A DNA stretch of 64,000 nt from Breviolum minutum Mf 1.05b.01 (lineage: Eukaryota; Sar; Dinophyceae; Suessiales; Symbiodiniaceae), in NCBI GenBank assembly GCA_000507305.1, contig DF239087.1, positions 279,234-343,233 of the forward strand, read 5' to 3'. Below the pieces are notes generated by a model. It was given only the letters and a program-made list of their open reading frames with translations. It searched no databases and was not told the DNA's origin. A program made the position numbers and the translations under genes. Below, in pieces: positions 1 to 13,029 of the stretch (its first letter is position 1; each line of letters begins with the position of its first letter).

Positions 1-534
1 CTATAGTCTGTTAGAAGTGATAACAAAATAATCAGGATACTCACCCCCACTATGTGACCACAATTACAAATCAAGCGATAATTTCAATAAACAAACTACC
101 TTTAGGGGTGATCATATTATCACTCTTCCCCAACACTCATGCTTCACTGGAATGAAAAAAAAAACCAGGCTCAGGATTCATCCCCTACAAAGGAAAGGGG
201 TCATGTTTCACCTGTGGCCATGATTGCGTAAAGCTGATCCACCATTTGTAGATGTATTTCCTGTTGAAAAACAAAAACGGGCTACGTCCCCATTGTTTCA
301 CAGGTCTTTTCATCTTTTCAGCGGGACTCATGACCCTATATGATGATGTGAAAGGGCATTTTTCCAACTGTTTTGCCATCATCTCAGGGGTGTTTTTCCT
401 TTTGTGGTTTAATTGCCCTTGGGATCAAACAACTTAGCTTCCTTGAGGATGACAAATAAACAGCCACGGTGTAAAAGAAACTTCATCCAGAATTAGACGT
501 ATAAACTACAGTACTTCAGACCTGAGACAAGAAA
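1..534. other. No gene recognised
   Basis: I see no exon-like stretch with coding character and splice signals on either strand here. The sequence is A/T-rich single-copy-looking DNA leading up to a dispersed repeat. Confidence 0.5.
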
Positions 535-665
535 AAATGATATTACTTTCCATTATACTGGTCGTTTAATAGGGATCCTGATAATGGTTTATTATGATAC
601 CCACATAGCTGGGTAGTATGATCCCCCATATACCCTAAACAACCAGTTTGTTTTTTCATTGCTCA
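535..665 (+). repeat. Dispersed repeat family C, copy 1
   Basis: This copy runs from ATTACTTTCCATTATACTGG through TTTAATAGGGATCC, GGTTTATTATGATACC and GCTGGGTAGTATGATCCCCC to TTTTTTCATTGCTCA. The same blocks in the same order recur at 6593-6746, 38391-38553 and, split by a transposon, at 44541-45982. A shortened reverse copy lies at 32256-32337. The ends (TGAGCCACGAAAAA and TGAGCAATGAAAAA in reverse) are imperfect inverted repeats, so this is a MITE-like non-autonomous element. Confidence 0.8.
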
Positions 666-3600
666 CCAAAATCCAAGTCAGAATCTCATGTTTGCTGTCA
701 AATGATTCTTGTTTCCCATTCAGTTTAGGTGAATTTCCACTAAAGAATTGTTTTTAAATATATCTATAAATATGTCTTCCTGATTCCAAAAATAATGATC
801 CCAAAACGTAAACCATGTTTTGCGTAAACTTGTTCTTTGTAAAAACCCGCGTCACTCTCGGGCGGTTGTTTCCAAAACCCAGCTTTTGGTATTTTGATGG
901 CGCACCTCAAGACGCTGAGATCTAGGAAGGGTGCCAAGATGATGCTACACCATCCAGCAGCCATGGTGAGCATATCCTTGGCTGGTAGATTACTTGGGGG
1001 GGAAGTGAAGGAAAATGAGAATAAAAGAAGCGGAAGATGAGAAGAGCTGGGAGTTTTTCTGGGTATATATATATATGTGTGTGTATAAAAACATGCATAT
1101 TATTTATAATATATAAATATTGTGCATACACAATAGAAATGAAATTGAATGTAACAATAGCGGAAATCACTGAAAAGGCGTTACAAATGATTTGTGTAAG
1201 GAACCTTTCAACATGCACCCCGGATCCAGATGGAAAAGATGCCAGGAAAACAACTCAACTGCAAAGACCTGCAATTGTCATAAAATCGAATCCACGGTCC
1301 TTTTTTTGAGTTGGATTCGTGATGGCAGCCACTACCAAGCAGCTTGTTTTTCTCATTGCTCTTGTTGTCACTCGGGTATTACACGCTCGAAAAAACAGGG
1401 GTACCAAAATGGAAAAGATTGAAAACTGGCCGGCCTCAAAAACGAGGCCAAAAAATTACACCACAGCATAGATGCCAGATAGCATGGTTTCACTTCAAAA
1501 AACATCTACAACGCACCAAAACTGCAACTTAATGTTCAAGCTCATTGTCAATAAACACATCCCTGACAGCCAAGGAAAACAACCCCCGAAAACAGCACCC
1601 AACAATCCAACCGTGGCACCTAGCCCCCTCCCTTACAGCACCCAAAACCGCACCCAAAACGTCGCGTTTTGTGGGTGGGTCATGCAACGGGGGTGATTTT
1701 TGATTGGTCTCATCCTTGGGGTCGGAATTAGTAGACAATCATCTGGGCCAAATGCAGCTACCCGACCAAAAAAATTGACGTTTCCCAACCGACTTGGCAG
1801 GATGTTGGCATGTTCCAAAATCCTTACAGTATTTCAGATCCTTTCTGGCAGGAAATTGGTTGGTGGTTCCATGGGAGGTCAACTTTTGGTTTTTATCCAC
1901 AGTGGTGAGATGGTGAGGGTTCTTGTCGGATCTTGACTAGTTGGTGGTTGAACCACCCATTTGAAAAATATTCATCAAATTGGATAATTTCCCCGGGTAG
2001 GGGTAAAAATAAAAATCTTTCAAACCACCACATAGTTGATGATTGCAGTCTCAGGCACGATCACATTCCAAACATTGCATACCTCAGCGCCAAACGGTTC
2101 TTCGATTTGACTTGAAGAAATGCTACAGTGCATTCGCCTGGTTTGGTGTAGAGTTCCAAGACAGAACTGAAGTGAAGCTCAACAACGAATTGAGCCACGA
2201 TTCATGAAATTATCAGGAGTGGCAATAATCTTTGTTCGAGGATAGTATAATCCCCTAAATATGCCTAGATAAACTAAGCAACTAAGGCTTTATTGATGAA
2301 TTGAAAACCACAACTCTCGACAGATCAGACCTCAAAAATGGCACGATCACCAACTGTGACCCAGCCAACCGCCAACCATTCCAGAATGATCATCAAAATC
2401 TAAAAAAGTGAGGGGTCCTGAGTCCTGGGTGGAAAAAAATCACACCAGGAATGTTTCCAGTACTGTTCACAGTTGAAAGCTTCCAATTCCTCATGAGCTT
2501 TCAAGATTTTGTTTCTTTGAAAAAAGTTCTCGAGCTCGAGCCAGCCCAAAAAGGAGTAAGCTATCCATCGTCTGAGGTTTCAAGCATGTTTGGTTTGCAC
2601 AAAAAAAAATCTGACTCTTACTTTCAAGGGAGGTATTGGTTGGTCACCAAAATCATTAAAGTCACGGGCCCCAGTGGCTGAGCATTTCTCATGTTTTTTG
2701 GGGCAGTTGCTCAGAAAAACCACCCACCAACAGGCCCAGATGGCTGAGAAACATACATGCTACGCTCCACATAAAGTCGGCAAGCACACTCCACTGTGTA
2801 AATTACCAGCAGAAAAGCATTGCAGGTTTGCAACCAATCGATCCTCAAATTGGAACGAGCCACAAAAAAACAATGCGTGAAAATTATACAGACATGTTAA
2901 ACTCTAAAAAGACATGAATTGCCGTAATAAAACTGTCTTGACTATGCAATGTATATGCCAAACCCAACAAAAAAAAATCCGGCGGCTTTTGCTGATGAAC
3001 TCCACCCCCAAAGAAATGGAGCTTCAGAAAATGAATTGTCTTTTGCCCGTTTTGTAAAATAATGACTCCAATGTTTCTTTCAAATCACATCTGTATCTTT
3101 CCAATCACTGAATATCATTGTCTTTTCTTTAGTCAAAATACCTGATTTTCAATCATGCTCTTTTCTTTGAACATGTGTCGTTTTTTCTACTTACTTTCTT
3201 TTTAAACTGCATTCTGGATTCTGGATATCATAATTCTATGAATTTTGTCAAACTGAACTTTGGTCAATCTGGGTTTTTTGGTCCCAATTAAAATGTTACT
3301 TGATCCGGCTGACACATCACATTTTCAATCTCGAAGTGAAGATGAACTGTGGCAAACTCATATTTGCCCCCTTAACTGAGTCCATAATCTTCCGTGTGTT
3401 TGATTCGGTCAGAATCGGTGAGAGCCAAATTTCTCTGATATTCATAATGTTCATCGGATTTTGTCCAAACAAAACACCTTTGAAAAGGGGAAACACAAAA
3501 AAAACAAAAACATGCCACATTTCAGCTGGTTCGAACAAATGGGGACAAACCACAAGCTACAGTTTCTCAAAAAATGCTTCTCCCAGCCATGTCAAAGTAT

Positions 3601-4456
3601 CTAACTATATACAGTAACCCTTAAGAAAGAACACCCCTATCTCAATCTCCATGAAATCTTGGTTGACATCAACTCGCAATCAACTCCTTTATAGATGTTT
3701 TCTTTGCGTAAATTCGTAATTCCCTATATATTATATATATATATATCTAAAAAATCCTTTAAAAAATCAAGCCTTACAAAAAAAAACATCCTGTATATCT
3801 AAATCATCTTCCAAAATCCCATCGAAACCAGTCACCTCGGCGAATCAAAACTCAACTCATCCAAGATGCTCCGAACTGCGAAAGGGACATTCCTCCGTGT
3901 TACGTTGAAATTCAGGAAAACACGAGGCATCCGCATTGGTTTCGAAGATCATCAACCTCGATCGAGGTGAAGGGAGTTTCCGAACTTTCAAACATTTTGG
4001 AGTTTATTAGGTCCATTTTTTGAACTTCTGAAATCTAAAAAGCTCTGTTTTTAAAAAATCACTGAAACGGCCCTTATAACCATTTGACCTTGATTTTTGC
4101 AGGACTCTGACCATGATCAAGTTTCTATCGCTACGGAAAGTCGCTAGATGCACTCAACAGCCTTCCATCAGTTGCTACGGAAAATATCTTTTAATAGTTT
4201 CCTGAGGGTGTGGAAAACATTCCAACTGAGTTTGTTCATATATTGTTTAGGTCTACATGGATCTTCCATTGAACTTCACAAGTCTTTTTTTGTCCCCGGA
4301 AGCAAAAAGTGGACCCTCTCGTGTGATGTTCTGCAAAAATTATCTTCGTGGTTCCAAGTCATCCTGTGAAGCCTATCTGGTTGGAGGTGAAGCCTATCAT
4401 CCAAGCCTGGAAGGAAACCTTTTGATAAACACTTCAACTTTGATTGATTCAAATTC
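666..4456. other. No gene recognised; one foldback repeat
   Basis: Apart from the repeat at 1937-2032 and an AT dinucleotide tract near 3725-3745, I see nothing that I can support. Several open frames of 60-100 codons exist on both strands, but none shows a family motif, a codon pattern, or exon-like limits. Confidence 0.4.
1937..2032 (+). repeat. Foldback repeat family E, copy 1
   Basis: It begins AGTTGGTGGTTGAACCACCC and ends TTTCAAACCACCACA, so the ends are inverted copies of each other (GTTGGTGGTTTCAA / TTGAAACCACC). Between them is a loop containing AAAAATATT. Copies with the same layout lie at 15444-15533, 15989-16076 and 21582-21659. Confidence 0.75.
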
Positions 4457-4569
4457 TACCCTCCCTAGAACTAACAGTTCGCACTTGAAAACGGACCTTC
4501 CCAAAAGGAAAGGCTTGTACTCCAACCATCCATTTTCAGGTGCTTTTGCTGTTAGTTTCACGGGGTGTC
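4457..4569. repeat. Foldback repeat family D, copy
   Basis: The ends are TACCCTCCCTAGAACTAACA and, in reverse, the complement of TGTTAGTTTCACGGGGTGT. Internal arms include TTGAAAA / TTTTCA. Family D is recognised by ends of the type ACACCCTGGAAACTAACAT at both termini in inverted orientation. More than ten copies occur in this window. Confidence 0.7.
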
Positions 4570-4735
4570 TCCTTCTTGTCATTCCTTCTGTTTAACCTTT
4601 TTTCTTTTAAGTGGAAAATGCACCTGCGTTGAGTTTTACCCTTTTCACCACGACAATTTTTTAATCAATTGGCTCCAACCAAGCCTTGGTTTTTCTTTTC
4701 CCCTCAACCATCATGTCATGGCCAGTCAACCAACC

Positions 4736-4862
4736 CCCTCCCCCCGCAACCTACCCCCCTTAGAAATAAGGCCTTATCAAGGGCTTGTATTGGTTTCCCT
4801 TAATAACACCTTATTAAACCCTTTTTTTCAGAGCGTACGTTAGGGGGGGGGTAGGTTGACCA
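4736..4862. repeat. Inverted repeat family G, copy 1
   Basis: The outer arms are CAACCTACCCCC and GGGGGGTAGGTTG. The interior carries AAATAAGGCCTTATCAAGGG and TTTCCCTTAATAACACC. A second copy with the AAGGCCTTATTAAGGG core lies at 62440-62557. Confidence 0.65.
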
Positions 4863-4869
4863 GCCATAA

Positions 4870-6592
4870 AACCATCATGCTTAGTTTGTGTCAACACCGA
4901 GCAACACCAGTGTCAGTACAATCACCACACCCATGATGGTTTCAAAGGTTTGACTCCGCACGATTTGTGCTAAGCGCATTCGCTGCTTGGACCAAGAACC
5001 ATCCTGGGGAAACAATGCCGCTGTGCGGCTTGGGATCCGAAAAAAGTAGGGCCGAAATAAAGGTCCAAACGACCAAGAGAGGTGATGGGTTCTTCAGGAA
5101 TCCCGATTTTTACGGAAAGGTATCGCTTGTCAAATTTGAAATACATTTATCATGTTGCATGAAAACTCACCCACGGAAAAAAAATAAGAAGCCAAGCGTT
5201 TGATACTGATGACTAGTGTGCTCTGGCAAACATGGTGGTCCCTATTTTTGTTAGGCAACCACCGGAAAACTGTATGTGTGTGTGTGTGTGCACCTGGGAA
5301 ACCGAGCCCCTCAGGGGATGTGGTTTCATCTTCAAGAATTAAGATGTTTCTCAAGAGTCTGAGCAAAACAAACACTGAGCTCGTATCAAGGGTTTTTCAA
5401 GGGGAAAAATAAGAAACAAAAACAAACAAAAAAAAACATATAGATAGATAGATTAGATTAGATTAGATTAGATAGGTCGATGGATGGATGGATAGATAGA
5501 TAGACAGACAGATAGATAGATAGATATACATATATGTACCTTTAGGTCATGGGTCCCAAATCGTGCATCTCCATCCCAATGATAGAGAGACTTCAGGGTG
5601 GGATCCAACAATGGATTCTGACAAAAACTGACGAATCACGGCATGGGGAGACTCCTCCCGAAAACTGGTGAAGGCTTTTTCAACATTTGCCCAGTTCATA
5701 TGAGATATCAGATATCCGCATGATTTGCAGGAAATGTCCCGATCTCCAAAGTACACCAAGCACACAAGCCACACCAAACTCAACTGTTTCTTCACCCCAA
5801 GAGTCTAACCACGGCTTTCTTGACACGTCATCCTTGTATCTGAAGGAATCCTCCCAGGTTCACAGATCGAGGATTGGGGGGATACAAGGATGTCTGTCTA
5901 TGTGTATATATACTGTATATTGTATTGCAGCTGTTGGTGTATGTATATATGAACATGTATGTATGCATATATATATATATATTTATATCAGCCTCTGGAA
6001 ACAATCAACTTGCCAAAGATCTGTACACAGCACCAAGAAAAACTGTTCTCTTGTCCCGCCCTTTGGTCCTTCTCAATGGCCGCAAGTGCACGTCTTAAGT
6101 GCTCCTTGTAACGCAGGGGTGAGCGCAAAACACCGTGAAACATCCACGATTTCCAATTGAACTTTCCAGTGGTTGAGACAAATTCTTCAAAAAACCATTT
6201 CAATGTAAACAGTATCGAAGTCCCCCCCAACTGTTCACAGAACTCTCACGAGCATTTTTCTGAAGAGCGTCATCAAATCCGCAGAAAAATGGTCTATCTC
6301 CTAAAAAATCATGGTTTTGGAGAGAAGGCACATATGTGTTTTCTTTCTCGATATTCAATCCTTGTAGCAGAACAATTTCCCTTTTGCAAAACATCTTCAT
6401 GCCACAAACTTCAACTCATAGCACCCCAGCACACGAAAAATCGGGTTGGAAGTTGGTTTATCATTCCTCGTTAAAAAAAAGAAGTCATACCTACAATTAC
6501 AAGAACCTCGAGCAGAAAAGAAACGCGTCATCACTGATAATGATCCCCCTTTGCAACACAAACAACCTCTTTTTTGTTTCCGACGCAACCTG
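4870..6592. other. No gene recognised; microsatellite
   Basis: This interval holds a GATA/GATTA microsatellite (5440-5535) and several AT dinucleotide runs (for example 5968-5983). No exon can be supported on either strand. Confidence 0.4.
5440..5535. repeat. GATA/GATTA/GGAT microsatellite
   Basis: A compound tract of TAGA, TTAGA, GGAT and TAGA/CAGA units runs into an AT-rich end. Confidence 0.9.
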
Positions 6593-6746
6593 AGCCACGA
6601 AAAAAAACTAAAACTCTTATTTTCCATTCTGCTGATTGTTTAATAGGCATCCTTACTAATGGTTTATTACAATACCCCTATAATTGGATTGTCTAATTAC
6701 TTATAAACCCTAAGTAACCATGGGGTTTTTTTTCATTGACTCAAGC
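6593..6746 (+). repeat. Dispersed repeat family C, copy 2
   Basis: It opens with AGCCACGAAAAAAA, then TTTAATAGGCATCCTTAC, GGTTTATTACAATACCCC and ACCCTAAGTAACCA, and closes with TTTTTTTTCATTGACTCA. Block order matches copy 1. Confidence 0.75.
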
Positions 6747-6964
6747 TGGTGGCAAGCTCGAAAAATCATGGTGCTGAAAGGGCTCCACTAAAGTGGCAGC
6801 CAGTGGATTGAAATATTGAGCTTCACAACGTGTGAACAACAACGATAGCCAACAATAACATTTATTTCAGTTGTTTCAGTTGGATGATTAACCAACGCTT
6901 TACTTGCGAAATGGTTGTTTCACCATTAAACATCCCATTTTAGAAATTGTTGTTTCACCAAACA

Positions 6965-7080
6965 TCTGGCCAAACAATAATATTTCAACAACCTAGATTT
7001 CCCTGAAATGAGGGGTCCCATTTCCCTTCCTCAGCTATCTTTTGGGATGAGGTCGTGTGAGGTCGTTAGGATTTGACCAG
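6965..7080 (+). repeat. Direct repeat family I, copy 1
   Basis: AATAATATTTCAACAACC, AGATTTCC, TGAAATGAGGGG and AGGTCGTGTGAGGTCG occur here. They recur in the same order at 35125-35232, ending in TTGACCAGA in both cases. The nature of the element is unknown. Confidence 0.65.
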
Positions 7081-7375
7081 AATACTGCTGATGATACCAA
7101 CGTATATAATCAACAATTATAGAATGACAATCATACTGCAAGAATGATAGTGATGATGATAATACTTCCCCAATTCAAATAAATTTCAAAAATTGGAGTG
7201 TTCCCCTACTAGACTAGCATTAAAACGTAGTCGGGTTTCGTTTCAGTCAATTTTTGCCTGGTTTTCTCGTTGTGCCTGAGGTTGAAGTTTTAACAGGGGT
7301 CCAGTTCACCATGGGTTTTGAATCAACCTTAAGTCGAAGGATGCTGTTGAATTCAAGAGTGCACAAGAAAGATTG

Positions 7376-7478
7376 AACCCCTGAAGTTTAACATGGAACC
7401 TGAAAATAAATTCCTGGAAAAGGAAACTCCTTTTGGAAACAATCATTTTCTAGTTCCATGTGAATCTTTCGGGGTGTA
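7376..7478. repeat. Foldback repeat family D, copy
   Basis: The left end CCCCTGAAGTTTAACATGGAAC and the right end GTTCCATGTGAATCTTTCGG are inverted copies, followed by GGTGTACC. Its closest relatives are at 32488-32593, 53179-53289 and 59889-60001, which share the CATGGAACC arm. Confidence 0.7.
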
Positions 7479-7829
7479 CCCCATCGATTCTGAATGATTC
7501 GGGTCGATATCATCGACATGAGTTGGATCGATATGGTTGTGCTTTATCCTCTTAGCACGTCAGTACGTATTTGAACCAACGCACAAGAATGGAAGGGTAT
7601 CAAATAACAGCATTTCCTTGCTTTCATTGCCTCCAGATTCATGTCCAAAAAAAAGGTCTCCAAAAGAGGTTGACTAAAAGCCAAATAACAAACGCACAAA
7701 ATATGCCAATGCCAAAAAAAAAACTGAACATAACTGAACCTTTTTGTTCAACCCTCATTCTCACCCGCATCTCCTTTTCAAAAATGCTGTGTCGGCGTAA
7801 TGCCTCTGAAGCATTTTGATTGGCCGTAC

Positions 7830-7955
7830 CCAAGGGCGACGTGGTGCGTATCGACGGCATGTTCCGTAACGCGGCAACGACGCAACCCCCGGGGTCTCTG
7901 GGGCAACGACGGGATGCGGGTTTACGGCGGGATGCGGAAAACGGCTGCGGGTAAG
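7830..7955. other. GC-rich island, possible coding remnant
   Basis: This short island is clearly richer in G+C than its surroundings and contains repeated GGGATGCGG units. It is open on both strands (plus: GDVVRIDGMFRNAATTQPPG). I see no family motif and no convincing splice sites, so no product is assigned. Confidence 0.3.
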
Positions 7956-8190
7956 GATCCGTGAAGGTTGAGTTCCTCTTTGCCAAAAGGAAAAGCCTTT
8001 TGACTGATGGATGCCATGATGTTTTGGGGGGAGGCTTCCACTTCACTTCTGAATCTTTTTGAAAAAAAAAACAAGCGACCTCAAGGGGACCCATATTGTG
8101 GTTCCCGCAGCTTGTAGAATGGAAAATTTTATGCACTTGAGGTGTGCAATCTGAAGATCATGCAAGAGGGTCCATGGTACTTTTTACCAC

Positions 8191-8191
8191 C

Positions 8192-8257
<66 letters not shown>

Positions 8258-8262
8258 TCAAC
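8191..8262 (+). repeat. (CAA)n microsatellite
   Basis: About 24 near-perfect CAA units. The translations on both strands are homopolymers and are not counted as genes. Confidence 0.95.
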
Positions 8263-9362
8263 AGTTTCTTTGTTGAAAACCCCATCCCAAAAACTGTCCG
8301 ACCCAATGCACCTGATGAAGGAGCCCAATGCTGCGGTTGGAAATGCGATACCACTTCTGTGACACCTGAGGGCTTTTTTTTGCCCATGATAGTTGATACA
8401 ATAACTTGGATCTACCCTCACCCAGGATTCCCCAGTGGCAAATAAAGGCTTAGCTTGAGATTCCCTACAAAAAATTGAATGTCATCCTGGTGACGCTTGC
8501 ATCTTGAGTGGGGAATAGTTCCAAATAAATAGTTTGGAATTGGATAGGTCAGGTTTATTGAACCCATAGTAAGCCTATCACAATGCTTATGGGCCCCTTT
8601 CAGTTACGCCCCTACCAGGAAGTTTACGTCAGTCAAAAGGTTTCATGTTTGGAATTCGTAGGTCTTTCATCACACAAATCTGCCGGGGAATTCCAACCGG
8701 GCAATGACCCTTGGAAATTTGAAATTGGTGCATTTCCCTTGATCCAAACCCCAAAAACATACGCCTCCTTCTATGAGAAATCTATATATTGTGTATTATA
8801 TGACATAAATCTAAGACCATCTTGAGATGATTGACCCACTAAAAGCATGCTTCATTGGTGAAAAAGGTCTGAGGCTTGGTTGGAAGTTCACATTCCACCC
8901 TGAGGTTGGTCAGTGATGCGGAGGTTAAAAACTCATAGGACCAGGGGTTAAGTCGGGGTTACCCCACCCAACCATTTCCCAGATAAAGGGTTGGAAAAAA
9001 CCCAGAACCCTATGTGCAGCTGAGGATTATCGGTTGTGGGTTCATAGTGGGGGTATGTACAAAAGGGACAGAACTCACCTGCTGATCTGCTCGCCATCCA
9101 GCAAGAAATCCCGATCGCCAGGCCAATAGTTGAGATGGTGTTTCGCCCAAGACATCTTCACCATAAAACATGTTGCTGGTGACATGGGCTTCACTTTTTT
9201 CTAAGGAAAGGAGGTTTAGCTTTCTTCTTTACGTTGGATATCGAAGATATACTGTGAAGCTTTCAATCTATCCTCTTCAACTTTTTGAGGGGTGAACCCA
9301 AGATTCAATCGTCCCTAGAGTCTTGTTATTTTGCTAGTTTCCAAGCCCACATCGGACTTTTA

Positions 9363-9376
9363 CGTCGTCGTCGTCG

Positions 9377-9439
<63 letters not shown>
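9363..9439 (+). repeat. (TCG)n(TCA)n microsatellite
   Basis: About five TCG units are followed by about twenty TCA units. Confidence 0.95.
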
Positions 9440-9582
9440 ACTTGGATGATTGATTTTCTTTCAGAACTAGATGTTTCACCTCAGTTCATTTGATTTTCTT
9501 CGTCATTCCATCAGTTCCTCTTCAAACTGCCCCCCAACCCAAGGGTGAAGCTGCAGCCGAAGGCAGCTACAGCAGTTTTGTT

Positions 9583-9722
9583 CCCTGAAAACTAACATAC
9601 GTCCGCGAAGTTTAACAGTTCGCCCCCTGAAAAATGGTGGTTGGAATATTAGTTATATTAGTTTCCTCTTGGACCCCAGCCTATTTTCAGGGGCTTTTGC
9701 TTTTTGTTTACGGGAGTGTCCC
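9583..9722. repeat. Foldback repeat family D, possibly two nested copies
   Basis: CCCTGAAAACTAACATACG is followed closely by GAAGTTTAACAGTTCGCCCC. The far end is TTTTCAGGGG...TTTACGGGAGTGTC. The GTTTAACAGTTCGCC block is shared with 14609-14729. Confidence 0.6.
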
Positions 9723-9823
9723 TTTTGAGGGGACATTCGTTAATTTTTTCCTACCGAAGTCGGCTGACAAAATCCCCCCCCTAAGCCAGAAACAACCGGC
9801 CGGTCTCAATCGGTGTACTAAAC

Positions 9824-9938
9824 CGAGCGGTAAACTAACTTGGCAAAATGGAAAATGCACCATGAATGAAGCTGTATTTCCTATTGAAAATGGAAACAAT
9901 TTCATTGCCACGTTAGTTTACTCGAGTTTTAAATCATT
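9824..9938. repeat. Foldback repeat family D variant
   Basis: The terminal arms CGAGCGGTAAACTAACTTGG and GCCACGTTAGTTTACTCGAG are inverted copies. The inner part carries AAAATGG and CCTATTGAAAATGG. Confidence 0.6.
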
Positions 9939-10869
9939 CCAAGTTCTGTCTTCACCACACCTGAGCGAAGAATCCATTGGAAAGTTGGCTGTTTGGGGAG
10001 GTTTTGGCACTGACTGATGCATGGTGCTACTCACCCTGGAAGTTCAACAAAAAGCCCATGAAAAGCTCCCATCCCAAAGTTGTGTCCAGGATCATCCAAC
10101 CCAACCCATGGATTTTTGAAGAGCGCCAGCGGCTTTTACGATAAACGGAGGAACAGCAACTTGTGAAAACCTTAACGCGGCACCTTGGGAACAGCGGGAA
10201 CCCCATCATTGGACCAATCCCTTGCAGAGAACCACAAGAAAGTCAAGCAACCGCAGCTGCGAGATGTGTGAGTACACCATCCAAGAGCCCCAAGACATTG
10301 TCCTGGCGCTGGGGATACTTTCAAAAATGACCGCCCATCCTTTTCCCGCTGCGGCACTTGATATTTGAGAGGTCAGGGGATTTTAAAGACAAGAGAATCT
10401 TTCCTTGGAAATCACTTGATCATATCAGGTTTGATGAAATTATCCGTCATGAAAACCCTGTACTGATGGAAAAATTTTTGAGATCCAAAGGATGCTTGAT
10501 GTAGCTGTATCTATTTTGGAGCCAAAAAACGCTTGGTTTTTTCCGCTACTTGGAGCTGGTTCTATGGCTAAAACCTCTATAGAAAAACTCGGTGAGTTTA
10601 ACCACCACAACTGCAATCCAATCATCCAAGCACCACCGGGGTGATCTACCTTGGACCGTGGGGGGTACATTTTTCTCCTGGGGAAATGATCCCAAGATAT
10701 ACAGATCAAAATGAAGTTCAGGGGCTTATTCTTAATCTAAGGGACAGAGGTCCACAATTTTTCCCACTGTTTTTATCGTTTTGGGACCGGAAAATTGTTT
10801 GCACCTGAAGAAAGTCTTTCCAAGATACAGTGCAGGAAAACTAAGATATGTAACTATGCCCTGCATATC

Positions 10870-10900
<31 letters not shown>

Positions 10901-11291
10901 CCGATCTTCGGAAAAGAAACGTCATCGTCTCAGCCACTTTGGGATATAACATGTGAGCTCCTTGGAGGGTACTTGTGAGGTGTCGGGCTCTGTTGTTTCG
11001 GAAGTGCCCATCCCTCAAAATGGGCATCCTCAATTGGTCGCCCGAAAAGTGCCTTATGTTTCAATCCGGAAATGGCGGTATGTTCATTTCCCAAATGTCC
11101 ATCATGTTCAGATATCCATTTGAGACAACAAAACGCATTTACCATGAAATACTCATGAAATAGTACTTGGTTGAGGACAACATGCTCAAGATTAGGCGAT
11201 TACACGATTTCATCATCCAAGCAACCAAGCGTAATAGAAACCCCCAAGCATAACCACTGACCTGAACAACCAGAAACCAACTTTCTTTCAC

Positions 11292-11294
<3 letters not shown>

Positions 11295-11343
<49 letters not shown>

Positions 11344-11344
11344 T
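11295..11344 (+). repeat. (CAT)n microsatellite
   Basis: About sixteen CAT units. Confidence 0.95.
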
Positions 11345-11722
11345 AAATTTCCGAATTTCCTGTGACGAAGGTGTAACTCTAAGCTTGCGGAAACAAAAAC
11401 CTCCCCCCCATCCCAACCTGGCTCTGAGCAGGTAATTCCAGCACCGCACTGGACCTAATGAACCAGGTGAATCAATGTTTCTACGGGTTCTTTGTCAAAT
11501 ACACTGGGTTGGTTTCTGACCAGAGTTTCTTGGGGCCCTGCCTAACGGTTCACAGTGGACAGTGAAGCTTAGCAGGCTTCCCTACAGTTCCCTTCATAAA
11601 GATTTTCACAGATGATGTAAAACCCCCATTTCTGGCAACCCTTTTCAAGTATTTCCATCCATGGATGCTGTCATCATCATCATAATCTCCCAACACAACA
11701 AAAGTCTTCATCCCCATAACAC

Positions 11723-11834
11723 CAAAAAGTCCGCCGGGAAAACCCCTGCCATTTCGAAACGGTCTTCCTTTCTGAGGCCACGGGGCCCTTTGCTCAACAA
11801 AGCCTCTCGAATCTCTAGAGGCAGAGGCCGGAAC
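11723..11834 (-). CDS. Exon of an unrecognised protein
   Basis: This is a minus-strand internal exon of 112 nt. It starts after CCGCCAG|GTTCCG (phase 2) and ends TTTTTG|GTGTTA (GT donor, phase 0). It encodes 37 residues beginning FRPLPLEIREALLSKG and continuing with RGLRKEDRFEMAG. The acceptor AG|G pattern and the open frame support it, and the rest of the neighbourhood is non-coding. I do not recognise the family. It could be a downstream exon of the WD40 gene or belong to another minus-strand gene. Confidence 0.55.
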
Positions 11835-11873
11835 CTGGCGGGGTGTTTTTTTTGGATGATAGATTTGCTACAT

Positions 11874-11975
11874 GGCTGTTTCCGAAAATAGGGGTACCCC
11901 TAAATCATCCATCTAAATAGGGTTTTCCATTATAAACCATCCATTTTAGGGTACCATTATTTTTGGAAACACCCA
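11874..11975. repeat. Foldback repeat family A, copy 1
   Basis: It starts GGCTGTTTCCGAAAATAGGG, carries AAATCATCCATC and TAAACCATCCATTTT, and ends ATTATTTTTGGAAACACCC. The two halves are inverted copies. It is flanked on both sides by ACATG, a candidate 5-bp target-site duplication. Confidence 0.85.
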
Positions 11976-13029
11976 CATGTGAAATACTACCCCCCTTAGG
12001 ATTCCTGTGGAACAGAAAGGTTTTCGGTTGGGGGTGAGAAGCACTTAAAAATGTTTCATGTCATCCTGGTGGTGACGATTCTGCCTGGGGGGGGTAGATC
12101 CAAGGTACATTGGTACCTACATAGTGAGTCAAAAAACATGTTTTGGTGTGTGTTTTCGCATGGCAAAAAATTGGAACATGCGGTTTTTGTTCGGGAAGCC
12201 CAAAAAGTAAATCAACCAAAGAGGCAGCCACCAGGTTTGTTATTCGAACTTCCACCTTGCCATACTTTGGCATCGCGACAAAGATTCACTAAGACAAACA
12301 TCTCATTGTTTTTTCTTCATGGGTGAATTGGATCGTATCTAACCAACTCCATTTGAAAGAATGGGAACTTCCATCTCTCACCTACCATTTCGGGTAACGT
12401 CACCATTGCCAACCCAAATACTTGACTATTTCAGGGGCAAATCATCCCAGATTGTCATACAGTTTTTGCATTGTTTGATCCTCCCAATATGATACCTTCG
12501 CTTTCTGAATAAGCCTTATCTTATTTTGCTCCATCATCCTGCTTCCCCATCACGTTTTTCTTCATTCAAATCCTTTAAATCCTATCACGTCTCAAGATTA
12601 GGACATCAATCCACAACTCGGAAAGAAAGTAAGCTTAAAAAAAACAATTCAGCAGCTCAGCCTGCATCTCAAGCTTTTTAATTCCCGCAGTTTTTGTTTC
12701 TGGGTGAATACTATGCATCATATCTCAGCATTAGCTTAAAATAAGATCATGTTGAAAATATTCCACCAAGGCAACGGAAATTCACTTGGGATGACATCAT
12801 GTGATGCTTTTTACAAATCACTTCCCTTCACATTGCTAAACGCAATGTTTTTCCAAATCACTTCCCTTCGTACTGTTAAATCCAATCCCACAATCCTATA
12901 TCCCTTTGATATGACCTCGAGATTGGAAGCTAGCCTTAAGTCCTGAAAAGGGTTCATTTACCTAACTCTCGCTCATTCGTCTCAGGTCAGAGTGAGACTG
13001 GAAACATTGCTAGCGGGGTTGCGGGCCAT
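11976..13029. other. No gene recognised
   Basis: Open frames here lack coding character and splice limits, and I see no strong repeat. The DNA is A/T-rich, with a short direct repeat of AAATCACTTCCCTTC near 12817 and 12857. Confidence 0.4.

Noticed and set aside
8144-8421. Threonine- and valine-run open frames
   Set aside because: Translations of the (CAA)n microsatellite.
10239-10308. Possible minus-strand exon reading DNVLGLLDGVLTHLAAA
   Set aside because: It is open and helix-like, but the acceptors are ambiguous, the donors weak and no neighbouring exon fits, so I left it out of the feature list.
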